Source: Rhynchopus sp. YZ270_cl-10 (Eukaryota > Euglenozoa > Diplonemea > Diplonemida > Diplonemidae). From it: a DNA stretch of 64,000 nt. Positions within the stretch are counted from its first letter, which is position 1. Each line of letters opens with the position of its first letter. The stretch covers positions 1,439,220 through 1,503,219 of the forward strand of contig OZ037839.1 of assembly GCA_964035575.1 (NCBI GenBank), given 5' to 3'. Positions 30,374 to 40,647 of this stretch are shown here, piece after piece. Position numbers and translations under genes: made by a program. The notes below the pieces were generated by a model. That model did not search any database, was not told where the DNA came from, and saw only the letters and a list, made by a program, of their open reading frames with translations.

Positions 30374-30399
30374 GATGTGCGTACGAGAGGCACATTCAT
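30374..30399 (+). repeat. Family E stem-loop
   Basis: GATGTGCGTACGAGAGG then CACATTCATT. TGTG/CACA and GATG/CATY stems close a loop containing ACGAGAGG, the same loop core as family D but with a different stem. Related copies: 36611, 48839, 51597, 58374 and 61982. Confidence 0.65.
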
Positions 30400-30681
30400 T
30401 TTTCCTTCATTTTTTTCTCTCCCCCCGCGCTACTCACGTCTTACCCTTTGCACGATGAGCTCGACTGAGATGCACTTCTAGCACATTTCGACTTTCCTTG
30501 TTAGTCTGATTGACGCTGGCCTTGTGAGCGGTGAGAAACGGTTTAAATCGGTAGTAAACAGTGCCCACAAAAAAATGGCCCACTTTTCAATCACCCTATT
30601 TTTGATCCTTTTCCCCCCCCTCTTTCCCCCTTCATATTCACTCTCATCACTTTCCTAGACCTCACCCCCCTCCCCTCCAAT

Positions 30682-32502
30682 ATGGAGGAGGACCCACTCT
30701 CCTTCTTCCTTCATTTCTGCTACAAACGCATTCGAGAAGAGGAAAGCGGCGGGGGCAGTGAGTACGACCTTGTGCACATCCCACAGCACACCGTGGTTTA
30801 TGAACAGCACTTCCCAAAACAATGGCTTTACTACGAAGGTGTCAGGCTGTACCGGAAGACTGGCAAAGACATCTCCGATACAGGGCAGATCTATAAGGCA
30901 TTTATCGAAGGGACGAATGAGGAGGACACTGAGGAGGTCGTGGCATTCTTTGTCTGCTATTCGAGAGACGTAGATGCGTCAACATTGAAGCACACCGGAT
31001 GGTGTGACGACGATGTCTTCGCCTCTGCCGCCGCCATCTCCGTTGTAACCACCGTTGCACAATGTGACGTCGCTGACGATACATTTAAGGTCGCCTTCTT
31101 CACTCGAACCACCCTCCGACTCTTTCTTCAAGAACGCGCCAGACGAACCGAAAAAGGTGTTCTCATCAAATTCGCGCAGCCTCGCGGCAAACATGTAGAG
31201 TACGTGAAAGTTCATTGGACCCCCCATGTCAGCACTGTGGTACATCGTGTGAACAAACACCTTGTTGCAAAGAGGGAGGGTGGGTTGTATGCAAGACATA
31301 TGGCATTTAAGAACCTACTGCACCATGTGGAGCAGCATAATGCGAATAGGCTGTTAGCAGAAATGTTGATTTGTGTGAGTAACCGTTTCGTGCGGGACCT
31401 TGAGGCGCACCACGAGAGGGTGAAGGTGCAGGAAGTGACCTTCTTTTTCCAGCCGCTGAAGACCGGGGACGTCGCGTTTGTCTTCTGCAACCACTGCGTG
31501 GTGAGGCAACGGCGCCCTCCGTGCACCTCCCAGCAGCTTACCCTCCGACGTCGCAAAACAAACCTACACGACAGCGTCAAGGCGCACAGCAAGGATGCTA
31601 TCCTTCCCGCAGAGCGGCGGAACAACAACGACAGTACCCCACCCCCCGATGCGACGAAAGCTATTTACCGGGCCCTACGAACTGCCACTGTGTCCGAAAA
31701 ATTTGAGTTTTTCAAAACCCACGTTGTTCCGAGGTATGCTGGAGCGATGAAGGGGGCGAATGTGTTTTCTTCTTCGTATGTCACGGATCGGGAGGAGTAT
31801 TTAGTACAGCGCTTCCAGCTGCTGCACAGAGACGTTGCGACGAAGCAGATGCGGCACAAATCGCACACCGCCGTAGGAAGCAAGCGAGGGGGTATGGTGG
31901 AAGCACAGCCACGCTCGCTCGCACAGCTGGCCTTCAATTTAATGGAGAAGGCTGACCCTGCCTTAGAAGGAGCCTTGCAAGAGTCCTCTGTGTTCGCGCA
32001 CCTCGTAGATACTGTAGCGGGGAGTCGTCTGGCCGCGTGTGCAGCAGCGATTAGTGTGTTTGAAATATGCGTCGTACTGTGTAATGGTAACGCAAAGCAG
32101 CTAGTAGGAGAGCCGGTTACCATAGAAGAAATGAAGACCTTCCGTGCCCGCGCGCTGTACGTGGCGACGCAAAGGGAGCGATCCTGCAAGGCAGTGAACT
32201 ACGTGTTCGAGCCAGACCCAAACCGGGTCCTCACCTTCACCTCCGTTCCCAAGCATGCACCCTCCCTCAAGGACCGTGCACGCTGCATAAAAAGCAAATT
32301 CGACCCACAACTAAGCCTCCCCGCGACAGACCGGGGTGCCGAAGGGGGGGTAGGCCGTGCCCTGGCAACGTTCCAACATCTGCACCCTGATGAAGCAGCG
32401 GTAGAGGGGTACAGAGCGAGGACAATGCACCGTGCGCGGCAGGCTGTCGAGGAACACAGGGCGAAGATGAAGATAGCACTGAAGAAATCCCCCGATATGT
32501 GA
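30682..32502 (+). CDS. Unassigned 606-aa protein
   Basis: Intronless frame with strongly G/C-biased third positions against an A/T-rich surround, so the coding call is firm. A classic pyrimidine tract ending in TTTCCTAG (30651-30658) lies 24 bases before the ATG, consistent with an intron end or spliced-leader acceptor, and it supports this start. Residues ~20-60 contain YDLVHIPQHTVVYEQHFPK; ~85-150 contain EEVVAFFVCYSRD; ~175-200 contain VEYVKVHWTPHVSTVVHRVN; ~245-285 contain VKVQEVTFFFQPLKTGDVAF. The middle is low-complexity and basic. ~345-475 is a helical region (VVPRYAGAMKGANVF). The C-terminus is charged (ARQAVEEHRAKMKIALKK). The N-terminal half loosely recalls an uncharacterised protein family conserved in flagellated protists, but I cannot name it. 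No catalytic motif, signal peptide or membrane segment. Confidence 0.85.
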   Translation: MEEDPLSFFLHFCYKRIREEESGGGSEYDLVHIPQHTVVYEQHFPKQWLYYEGVRLYRKTGKDISDTGQIYKAFIEGTNEEDTEEVVAFFVCYSRDVDASTLKHTGWCDDDVFASAAAISVVTTVAQCDVADDTFKVAFFTRTTLRLFLQERARRTEKGVLIKFAQPRGKHVEYVKVHWTPHVSTVVHRVNKHLVAKREGGLYARHMAFKNLLHHVEQHNANRLLAEMLICVSNRFVRDLEAHHERVKVQEVTFFFQPLKTGDVAFVFCNHCVVRQRRPPCTSQQLTLRRRKTNLHDSVKAHSKDAILPAERRNNNDSTPPPDATKAIYRALRTATVSEKFEFFKTHVVPRYAGAMKGANVFSSSYVTDREEYLVQRFQLLHRDVATKQMRHKSHTAVGSKRGGMVEAQPRSLAQLAFNLMEKADPALEGALQESSVFAHLVDTVAGSRLAACAAAISVFEICVVLCNGNAKQLVGEPVTIEEMKTFRARALYVATQRERSCKAVNYVFEPDPNRVLTFTSVPKHAPSLKDRARCIKSKFDPQLSLPATDRGAEGGVGRALATFQHLHPDEAAVEGYRARTMHRARQAVEEHRAKMKIALKKSPDM

Positions 32503-33426
32503 AGAGCTTTGGCGTTTGGTTTTGTTGAGCAAAAAAAAAAAAAAAAAAGACACCGTGTTCCGTAACCGTAGGTGGGTGGTGGAGGAGAGAGTGAGAGTGA
32601 GAGTGTTTCAACACTTTCGTCGTATGGTGGGTTGGGTTGTGTGTTGTGTTCCCAGAGAGAGCTTACGCTTTCTGTTCGGGGAGACACTCTTCACAGTGCT
32701 ACAGTTAACCCAGAAAGCACCCAAACAAGGAAAAAAATCTTGGAAGGAAAAACGATTCTCGACCCCCCAGATTTTTACAAAACCCCACTATCCCCCACAC
32801 AAGCCTGACCATCTGACTGAGAGGAAGCGGGAGTAGAGTACATCAGATTGTTAACCTTGAAATGGATTGTGTACCTTGCGTTATCGGGGTCCACCCCGGT
32901 ACGGTCATTTTGTACCAAGGTACACTCACAAGCGGGTAATTATATTTCAAGTGGACTGCATGGTTGGGTGTCCAGCCGGTCATTGTACCAAGGTAACACT
33001 GTTCACGAGAGGGCTGTGTATTTCAACTCTACTGGTGTGGCTGAAGGGGGGCTATTTTCTGCTATTCTGAGCAATCTGGATTTTTTTTGGTGCGGCTGAA
33101 GGGAGGTGCTATTTTGTGCTACTTTCTGCTATTTTGGGGTCGTCAGCCACACCACAGTCTACCGTCTTTTTTTAAAATGTCGCCCTCCCCTGCACATGTA
33201 CCCTTCACACACACCATCCACCTCCACCATCCAGCTTCATTCTGCTACACAATATAACCAAAAAACAACCACAACATCCCCTGCCCCTTCTTACACACAA
33301 CTACTTTTTTTGCGTGCAACCTACCCCCTTTTATTATTCTTCCCTTTTTTTTCTTCTAAGTTCTTTGAAGAAGAAAACCCCCTCTCTTTTGTTCTTAGCT
33401 TCCTTCTTTTTTTACTTCTTTTTAAA
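32503..33426. other. Spacer with duplicated motif and pyrimidine tract
   Basis: Probably the 3' untranslated region of the 606-aa gene and the upstream region of the 200-aa gene. CGGTCATTTTGTACCAAGGT (32901) is repeated near 32979 in shortened form. GGTGTGGCTGA (33038) and TCAGCCACACC (33145) form a ~120-bp foldback. A pyrimidine-rich tract ending in TTCTTAG (33397) lies 30 bases before the next ATG. Confidence 0.55.
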
Positions 33427-34029
33427 ATGCAGATGATGCCGGAACAGTGTGTGAGCGCGATGCCGAAGAAGGGTGGTCGTGGAGCGAAGGGAGGACGGAC
33501 GAGGAACACTCGCCCGAAGAAGTCTGCTGCGACGAACAGAACCCAGCAGGATTTCTTCGACAGAATCAGCAAGCCGACCCCCTCGAACAACAGCAACGTC
33601 AGCACTGCAAGCACCCACAACGCGACGCACGCACGCCACAACACCAACCACCATGCACCCCTTGAGGTCCGCACCTCCAGCCTCGCATCGTCCATCTCCT
33701 CTGTCGATGCGTCTGGCTCAAGCGTTGCTTCCCCTACCACACGCCTTTCTGAAAGCACGACCCCACCCCCAGCACTCTCCTGGGGCTGCCTCGATGTGAT
33801 GGACCACCCTTCGGCAGGCGGCTGGGTCTGGCGCGAGCACGCCGCCCTCCCACCTCCTCTCGTCGCGCACGACGACGTTTTTCCAGAGTTGGAAACACTT
33901 CTCAAGAGGACAGCATCAGAGGAGCTTGTCGAAGGCGGAGCTGACGATGAACTCAGTGTGAACGACGCTGACATGCTGCGTGACCTTCTAGGAAACTGTC
34001 TTGCATTGGTGGATGAGGAAGATCTGTAG
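33427..34029 (+). CDS. Small 200-aa protein, N-terminal basic, acidic C-terminus
   Basis: The open frame begins further upstream (33106), but its first ~107 codons are low-complexity and pyrimidine-rich. The ATG at 33427, 30 bases after a TTCTTAG acceptor-like site, is the likelier start and gives 200 aa. Residues ~8-36 are Gly/Arg/Lys-rich (KKGGRGAKGGRTRN, TRPKKSAATN), resembling a nuclear or nucleic-acid-binding tail. TQQDFFDRI at ~38-46 loosely resembles a PCNA-binding peptide without its canonical Gln spacing. A Ser/Thr/His-rich disordered stretch follows. The C-terminal ~70 residues are acidic and helical (FPELETLLKRTASEELVE, NDADMLRDLLGNCLALVDEE). No family is recognised. Confidence 0.6.
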   Translation: MQMMPEQCVSAMPKKGGRGAKGGRTRNTRPKKSAATNRTQQDFFDRISKPTPSNNSNVSTASTHNATHARHNTNHHAPLEVRTSSLASSISSVDASGSSVASPTTRLSESTTPPPALSWGCLDVMDHPSAGGWVWREHAALPPPLVAHDDVFPELETLLKRTASEELVEGGADDELSVNDADMLRDLLGNCLALVDEEDL

Positions 34030-34265
34030 AAAAAAAACATAACATGAATTTTAGTGAAAAAAAAACCAAAAAAGAAATATTGTCATGAGTTGAGTTGGGA
34101 CAGTTCACTAAAAAAGTTGATTTTTATTTTATTTTTACATGGCGCGTGCCTTTTTTTTTGAATTTTCATCTTGCTTGTCCGCGAAAAGAAACCCCCCATT
34201 TTTTTATTATTATTTTGCATTTTCCCCGTGGAAAGACTGCTCAGGATTACTTTGTTCCTTTTTTT

Positions 34266-34299
34266 CGACGATTGAGCGCAGCGAGGCTCACTTTCATTT
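34266..34299 (+). repeat. Family D stem-loop with compensatory stem change
   Basis: GATTGAGC-GCAGCGAG-GCTCA-CTTTCATTTG. The inner stem is TGAGC/GCTCA instead of TAAGC/GCTTA, so both sides changed together (A:T to G:C). A related copy with loop CAGCGAG sits at 61793. Confidence 0.65.
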
Positions 34300-34976
34300 G
34301 ACATTTTTTTGTTTTTTTTTGTTTTTTTTTTTTTTTTTTTGCCTTTTTATTCTCCCCTCATTCAAAACCCCTTCTCTCTCTCCCTCCCTCTCCCTCCCTC
34401 CATTCTCCCCTTGCATTCGCTTTGCTACCCCTCTTCACACCCCCCCGCTTCCACTCCCCCCGTCGCTTCCTTGTATTTTTTTTTATTCCCCCTCCACACC
34501 CCCTTTTCTGAGAATTATTTTTTAAAGGTGATCTCCCGCAGCGAGAGGCTTAGGTTAGGCATCTTATTATCATTTTTCTCTCTCTCTCCCTCCCTCCCTC
34601 TTTTATATTATATGTGGAGAGTCTATATTACCTCCTCCACCCCAAAAAAAAAACCCCCCTTTTTTTTTTCTCAAAATTTTTTTTCTCAATTTCCCCTTCT
34701 CCCACTACAATATAGTGCAAAAAAAAAAAAAAAGCAGAGAGTTTCCAATTATAGTACTTCAAAGGATATTTTTTACACTCAAGGAAAAGGTGTGCTGTCT
34801 GTATCTTTTCAAAAAAAGGTCATTTTTTTTTTTAGAGCCCATCCATTGTGCATGACAGTGAAAGAAATGAATTGATCTGAGGGTGTGTGGGGGGGTCGAC
34901 ATAATTCAATAAACAATCGCTATTTTTTTTTCTCTTCTAGCATATGCGGCTCTAAACAATCCCCCCCAAATGAATA

Positions 34977-35410
34977 CTACTGGGGGGGGGGCTAATAAAG
35001 TATACGGTGCTAATAAAGTATACGGGGGTAATAAAGTATACGGCGCGGAAACCCATTTTGAGCGTGGAAATCTGTGAAATAAAGCAAGATGGGGTCACTT
35101 TGCGCTTAGAAATGAATATTTTTGACCTAAAACGCGTGTATCAGTTTTCACACGATTGGTGCCTGATGGGGTTCAGATTTGTGAAAATTTAAGTCACCAA
35201 AAAATTGTTCATTTTTCCACATTGACCCCACCACTGGCTGGGATTGGCCCAAAAATGTCAATGGTGGTGTTTTCGCGAGGTTTCGGCCACTAGAAACCCC
35301 AAAATAACAGTGATTTTTTTTTTCCCCCCCTTTTTCGTTTTTTTGGCCATTTAAGCAGTAATTCCCGCCGAATAAAGTATACGTATACTTTAATAGCTCC
35401 CCCCCAGTAG
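34977..35410. mobile_element. 434-bp TIR element with AATAAAGTATACGG sub-repeats
   Basis: Ends CTACTGGGGGGG and CCCCCCCAGTAG. The left end carries three tandem copies of TAATAAAGTATACGG. The right end carries the same motif direct and inverted (AATAAAGTATACGTATACTT). The interior shares ACATTGACCCCACCACTG with about 60040 and a similar stretch near 10110, linking it to other elements here. No target duplication was recognised. Confidence 0.75.
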
Positions 35411-35953
35411 GGTCAACAGGAATTAGTCGCTATCTTAACAAAGAAGCGTACCTACCTCTCAACTTACAAAGTACTACAATGAAATGCAATACAAAACAAA
35501 CAGAGTAGCAAAAACAAAAACAAAAAACAACAAAGTTGAAACAAACTTTTTCAAAACCCCCCCCCCCCCCCCCCCCAAATGAATACCTAGGGTATTTGGG
35601 TTTAGGTTCCCCAAAGAGGTTCCTAGGTTCAGAACTATCCTATCTTGGACACAAGAAAAAAACAAAAAAACAAAACAAGAGCAACAAAGCAAACACACCA
35701 AAAAAAACTTCATAAAAACCCAAAATACCCTATCTTTGTCACAAAAAAAAATAATAGCATTTCAATGAATCGCGAAAGGCCCCCCCGATGCTTTTATTGG
35801 GCGTGACTTTCGTGATTTTATTGTACCAAATTTTTTTTTTCTTCAAAAAAAAAAAAAAAAGGCAAGGGTACTTCTTTAGCACCCTCTGTACCTTCTTTTC
35901 ATTAGAAAAAGAATGTATATGAAACAATTTTCTTCTTTTTTCTCTTCAGAATA

Positions 35954-35984
<31 letters not shown>

Positions 35985-36091
35985 CATTTCCCCGAATTTA
36001 ACAGCTTACTCTCTCTCCCCAAGGAGTCAACTACTCTCCTGTATATTTTTTTTTGGTCAAAAAAAAGTTGATCTTTCTCCCGTTTATTTAA

Positions 36092-36297
36092 GGACGACTG
36101 AGCTGAGGGCTTCGGTTCATCTTTAAAAAAAAACAATTTTCTTCTTTTTCTTGATGATCCCTCACCATATACTATCAATTTATTGATTGCATATGATGAA
36201 AATACTTATTGTTGCTCCATAATGGAGGGCTTTGCATTTCAAGTCATATTTTTAGGTGACGAAGTTTTAAGGAGTATGAGAGGCTTAGGTTCACCTC
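36092..36297 (+). repeat. Two family D stem-loops
   Basis: 36092-36122: ACGACTGAGCTGAGGGCTTC then GGTTCATC. 36254-36297: GGTGACGAAG, a short insertion, then ATGAGAGGCTTAGGTTCACC. A GATCCCT module lies between them. Confidence 0.65.
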
Positions 36298-36383
36298 ATA
36301 AACCTTTTTTTTTTGGTGGACAAAGAGAGACATTTGTCGCACCCTCTTTGCTTTCTTTTCGTTTCGTTTAAGAAAAGAAAGTA

Positions 36384-36555
36384 CCGTGGTGTCTCTTATT
36401 TTCGAGCAATGAATGTTCGTCTAATAATGAACTTTCGTCTGAAAGCTTATTTTCGTTTAAGGTTTTGGTTAATAAAGTAAAATGTCCGTGCAGTATTATA
36501 ACTTTCGTTCTCGAATTTGGGTCGTTTTTTTGTTCGAAAATAAGAGACACCACGG
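36384..36555. mobile_element. 172-bp MITE flanked by TA
   Basis: TIRs of at least 20 bp (CCGTGGTGTCTCTTATTTTC and its inverse) flanked by TA on both sides (36382-36383, 36556-36557). A TA duplication suggests a Tc1/mariner-type mobiliser. The flanks match an empty paralogous site at about 35885-35930, where the GAATG-TA-TATGAAA junction is continuous. Confidence 0.85.
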
Positions 36556-36610
36556 TATATGAAATAATTTTTTTGGTGGACAAACTTTTTTGCCCCCTTA
36601 TTTTTTATAA

Positions 36611-36897
36611 GATGTGTGTACACGAGAGGCACTTTCCTATTCATCTGATAAATTTTCCCTTTTTTTTTCTTTTCTTTTTTCTTTTTCAGATGTGCATGCA
36701 GGAGAAGTGTATTCATCTTATATTTAAGGTGGCTAAGCACGAGAGGCTTAGGGTCATCTTATAAACTTTTCTTTATTTTCTTGCGTCCGACGAATAATGG
36801 TGGGGTTGTTAGCACTTTTCAGTTTACGCTGGGAGTCCTATTGCCTCGTAATGCATTTGTTTCTCGGGTGCCTAAGTAGTGAGGCTTAGGTTCATCT
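36611..36897 (+). repeat. One family E and two family D stem-loops
   Basis: 36611-36645: GATGTGTGTACACGAGAGGC then ACTTTCC and TTCATC (family E). 36728-36759: GGTGGCTAAGCACGAGAGGC then TTAGGGTCATC (family D). 36866-36897: GGGTGCCTAAGTAGTGAGGC then TTAGGTTCATC. A module with GTCCGACGAATAATGG (36785) lies between, related to the one at 47847. Confidence 0.75.
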
Positions 36898-37134
36898 TAC
36901 AAAAAAAAACCCCTTTCTAACTACTACTGCTACACTTCCTTCTTTTTATTGGGAAAGGTGGAACAAAAGGGGGGGGGGGGGGGGGGGGAGTTTCTCTCGT
37001 CGTAAAACGCAGCAAAGCAGAAAATCATTGTTGCCCGTTTTGAAAGGAGATGCTTCACCCCCTCGGTCAACGCGCCCCCCCCAACAAAAAAAAAAGGAAA
37101 AAAAAAAATTTTTTTTAGACAGTTGTACGTTGTA

Positions 37135-38929
37135 CATGGATGTCCAAAGTACTTGAAGTATATCAAGTACTTGATCCCCCAAAAAATCCAATACTTGATA
37201 CTTCAAGTACTTGACACCCTATTTTTTTTTCTAGTACTTTTTTACTTGTTCTCCCTCTGTCAAGTACTTTTTTCACAAAAAAAAACGTCAAGTACTTGAT
37301 CAAGTACAAAAAAAAAGTGGGTACTTGATCAAGTACTTGACGTTTTTTTGCGAAAACAAGTACTTGACAGACTCTGCCAGAGGGTAAAAAAGTAAAAAAG
37401 TACGAGAAAAAAAAATAGGGTATCAAGTACTTGCAGGGCTCTCAAGATCCTCCACGAAAAAAGCAGAATTTTCGAAATGAGGAGGATTCATTTTTGCAAA
37501 AAAACCCCCCCAAAAAAAAAATTTCCCCCCCGCAACAAGCGGTCGTCGCGCGCTTCGCGCGCGCCTCCCTGACAGCCACAGAGCGGAGAGGCGGGTCAAT
37601 TTTGCGAGATAACAAAAAACGGAAATCTAATCCTTTCTCTTGCACCGTACGCTCCACGAACCGTACAAAACCCATACGTCTTCCAGAAGCAGGGGCTGAT
37701 GCAACGGCAGGTAATTTTTAAAAATGGCAAAAATTTTGCAGCTTTGGTCACGTTGCATTTTTTGGCTGCAAAATGCAAGGGTATCCAAAGACATTGCCAA
37801 CTCTATTTTTTTGCGGAGCAAAAAAATAATATAAATGGCGCCGCAGGCGAAAAAAAATTGGGGTACGGTGTAAAAATGCTTCCTTTTACACCACAGAATC
37901 ACTCAACGAACCCTTTTTTTGAGTAGCAAAAAATGAAAATGGCGCCGCAGGCAAATTTTTTTAAAGGTGCAGCCCTGGACGGTGCATACAGGCTCGGGAA
38001 AATATTGGCTCCCTCGGGGGAGACAAAGTGACCCCCCACTATAAAACCCCTAGGAGGATAATCCTCCACCCGAGCCCCAGTGATGTATATAGGTATCTTT
38101 ATGTGGGACCAAATCCCACAAAAAATCGAAAAAAAAAAAAAAAAACTATAGAATTTCGGGATTTTTTGCAATTTTTACCTTACCTTACAGGGCTCTAAGA
38201 GGGGTCCCGAAGGGACTCCAGAGCAACGCGACCCCACCATGAAGAGCACGGTCGTCAAGAAGCCCAAAAAACGAGTCGGGATTCCGCAAAAAGGTGTTCT
38301 CTGAGTGACTCGTGGTGTAAAAAACTAGATTTTTACACCGCACCATGCATTTTTTTCGCCTGCGGCGCTATTTTATCTTATTTTTTTTGCTCCGCAAAAA
38401 AAAATATAGTTCCCAGTGTCTTCCCTTGTCAGCAGTGCTGAATTTTTGGGGGAAAAAACAAGCTTACCCCGATCTTGAAATCTGGATTCCTGGAGAAGAC
38501 ACTAGTTTTTCATACACAAAAACAATGACTGCCTCATACAAAACCACCGTATGGTGGGTGCTGGCTGTTTAAAACCCTGCACACCCCCACGCGAAAAACA
38601 AAAAAAAGGGGGTTTCCCACATATTTCCCCCTTTACTGCACCCCCACCACCCCTATATACATTACTGCCGAGCCCTCCAAAAAAAAAAAAAAAAATGGAG
38701 GAAATCCTCCACCAAAAAAGCCTGAAAAAAAAAAAAAAAAAGCCCCTGGAGGAAATATCCTCCCCTACGTGGAGGATCTTGAGAGCACTGAGTACTTGAT
38801 TTCTGTCAAGTACTTGATCAATCTTCAAGTACTTGACTGTCATTTTGAGAGGAAAAAAAAGGGGGGTCAAGTACTTCAAGTACCATAAAAAATCCAAAAA
38901 AAGTACTTCAAGTACTTTGGACATCCATG
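37135..38929. mobile_element. TIR element with TCAAGTACTTGA sub-repeats, TSD GTTGTA
   Basis: Ends CATGGATGTCCAAAGTACTT and its inverse, flanked by GTTGTA on both sides (37129-37134; 38930-38935). Both arms are arrays of the palindrome TCAAGTACTTGA and variants. Once the nested hAT-type MITE is discounted the element is ~430 bp. No coding region. Confidence 0.85.
37434..38790. mobile_element. hAT-type MITE nested in the TCAAGTACTTGA element, TSD AGTACTTG
   Basis: A 1357-bp element with TIRs CAGGGCTCTCAAGATCCTCC and GGAGGATCTTGAGAGCACTG (one mismatch) and a perfect 8-bp target duplication (37426-37433, 38791-38798). Inside are a GC hairpin CGCGCGCTTCGCGCGCG (37548), copies of ATGGCGCCGCAGGCG (37835, 37937) and, inverted, CGCCTGCGGCGC (38357), plus GGTACGGTGTAAAAATGC (37863). 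The module at 37535-37950 recurs in the MITE at 62975. A second CAGGGCTCT at 38189 hints at further nesting. Confidence 0.93.
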
Positions 38930-39599
38930 GTTGTACACATTTTTCAAAAAAAAAATTTCATTTCCCACTCAACGCGTTTTTTCGCACCCATGTCGATAGC
39001 AATAAAGATGTGTGGTGTGTACGCGATACATTTCATTCATATTTCAACTTTATCTTTTTTCGTTTTTTTTTTCTTTTTGTTTAGTTCAGCTGCACAGGAG
39101 CGTTTTAGTTTTGTTTTTTTTTTAAAGTAAAAATGTTTTATTTTGTATGTATTTTGCTGCATTTTTTTTTTTGCTAAATTTTGTAAAAATATTTTATACT
39201 TTTTCAACGTTGTTTTTTTTTTACTTTTTTTTGATTTACTTCAAAAGGTGCCGTGCAGACCAAGACACCATCATTTCACATCAATTCAAATCAAAAAAAA
39301 AAAAAAAAACTACACTACTCCAACAATTTATCAAAAGAAAACCCCCACCTTTCAGTCCCATGATGACCACAAAGATACACATCCTTGTTAATCTATGAAC
39401 CCAGCATTTTTTGCGACTGGGTGACCAAGCGTGAGAGGCTTAGGTTCAACGTTACTGATCTCCACCCCCCCTTTTTTTGTATATTCTTAGTCGTCCGTTG
39501 AAGGGCGTTTGCACTGTCAAAAAAAATTTACTACTATTTTCAATTGAACCAAAACCTGGTCTTGTCCCTGAAATCTATTTTATTCGTTATTGCCTTATT

Positions 39600-39970
39600 G
39601 AGAAAAATACACATATTTTATCGTACCTGATGTAAGAACACCCAGCCATGGAAAATCCGTGGAAAATGGGAGCTGTTAGTTGATACGAGAGTCAAGGGTC
39701 CCACTGATTTTGCACGGTAGCTATTGCTTTGCAAGATTATAGCCAGCCGTTTAGGCTGGGGTTTAAAGAGGTGGTGTGGGCTTGCCGAGCGGTTGTGAAC
39801 CGCCTCCGTTCTCTTACGGTACGGGCTACTCACGTCTCACCCTTGGCATGTGATCGACCGAGCTGCGTTCAAGCATGTTTCAACTACTCTTTTTTTTTGT
39901 TTTTATTGAGAAAAATACACATATTTTATCGTACCTGATGTAAGAGCACCCTGCCATTCTTCCGTGGAAA
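39600..39970 (+). repeat. Direct repeat pair around a module
   Basis: The stretch from GAGAAAAATACACATATTTT through CCTGATGTAAGAACACCC (39600-39648) recurs at 39907-39956 with two or three changes; both are followed by GCCATGG or GCCATTC and TCCGTGGAAA. Between them lies the module with GCCGAGCGGTTGTGAACC. Confidence 0.7.
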
Positions 39971-40600
39971 CAGAAGCTGTCGTTTGACACGAGAGGCTTA
40001 GTTTGATCGGATTGGCGAAGTGAAGTGTAGTGGGACCTTGTTGGTTCCCTTTTACAGCACCAAGTTTTTTCATATTTTTAAAAAAAAAATTCTCACAAAT
40101 TGCGATGCAGAAGAAGAGCCGAGCATCTTGCAAATATTTTATAGGAGTCGTAAAGCTTTCCCCCCACGGTGCAATGACAGTCATTGTTTCGCTACAAAAA
40201 ACATAACATAAATGTGGCCAAAACACTGTCATTTTACTCTGTATTTTTATGTTGTATGCGTTCCGTCTGCCCACATTTTACAAACGTTTGTTTTTGTTTT
40301 GGTTTGTTTTTTGTTTTGTTTTTGTTTTGTTTTGTTTTTAATACCTAGTGAAGGCGTTTTTAAGGATCCTGTGAAGAAAAAAAATTGTGGCTGCTATCTT
40401 GTGGTAGTAGTCTATAGTGAAACACAATTTTATACCTAGAGTGATTGAGTGAGGCATTTCCAACAAAGCTGTTCTGAATCCCGTCGCTATTTATTCAAGA
40501 GTTTTGATCACATCCTGTTTCAAAAGTAAATATTTGTGAAAGTGCATCCTTGGGTGTGTTGGGCATTATTGTAAATCAAGTTGTTTTTCAACAAATAAAA

Positions 40601-40647
40601 TAGTGGAGTTCATCCTCGGGTGTCTACACTAATACAACCAAGTTTTC
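40601..40647 (+). repeat. Family A short repeat
   Basis: TAGTGGAGTTCATCCTCGGG, TGTCTACACTAATAC and AACCAAGTTTTC. This and the 10443 copy are the closest to consensus. Preceded by an AAATAAAA run. Confidence 0.85.

Larger units (their letters stand above)
26316..30681. other. Gene-free mosaic of MITEs and short modules
   Basis: After ~45 bases shared with the first paralog's 3' flank, no gene is seen until 30682. It contains a hAT-type MITE (26581-27121), a palindromic foldback (27465-27640), a host repeat with a family-A insertion (27928-28070), stem-loop family D copies (26527 split by the MITE; 28918), modules starting TGATCCCT and containing GCTATCAATTT (28994, 29437), a family-B copy (29285), a foldback (29480-29713) and a small minisatellite (30186-30305). 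Confidence 0.6.
34030..37134. other. Gene-free, homopolymer-rich module cluster
   Basis: No gene. Long T, A, C and G runs separate stem-loop copies (34266, 34527, 36092, 36254, 36611, 36728, 36866), a small TIR element (34977-35410), a TA-flanked MITE (36384-36555) and a module with GCTATCAATTT-like sequence at 36155. The stretch from 36090 to 36900 has the densest cluster of stem-loops in the window. Confidence 0.6.

Noticed and set aside
33106-33426. N-terminal extension of the 200-aa protein
   Set aside because: The stretch is pyrimidine-rich, includes an acceptor-like site at 33397, and translates to low-complexity Phe/Leu-rich sequence unlike the downstream protein.
33440-33560. PCNA-interacting peptide in the 200-aa protein
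   Set aside because: TQQDFF has the aromatic pair but not the required Gln spacing, so the match is too weak to annotate.
39780-39850. tRNA-like stretch (GCCGAGCGGTTGTGAACC)
   Set aside because: It contains a box-A-like string, but no cloverleaf, anticodon stem or acceptor pairing could be built. The module recurs in part near 28845 without those features.
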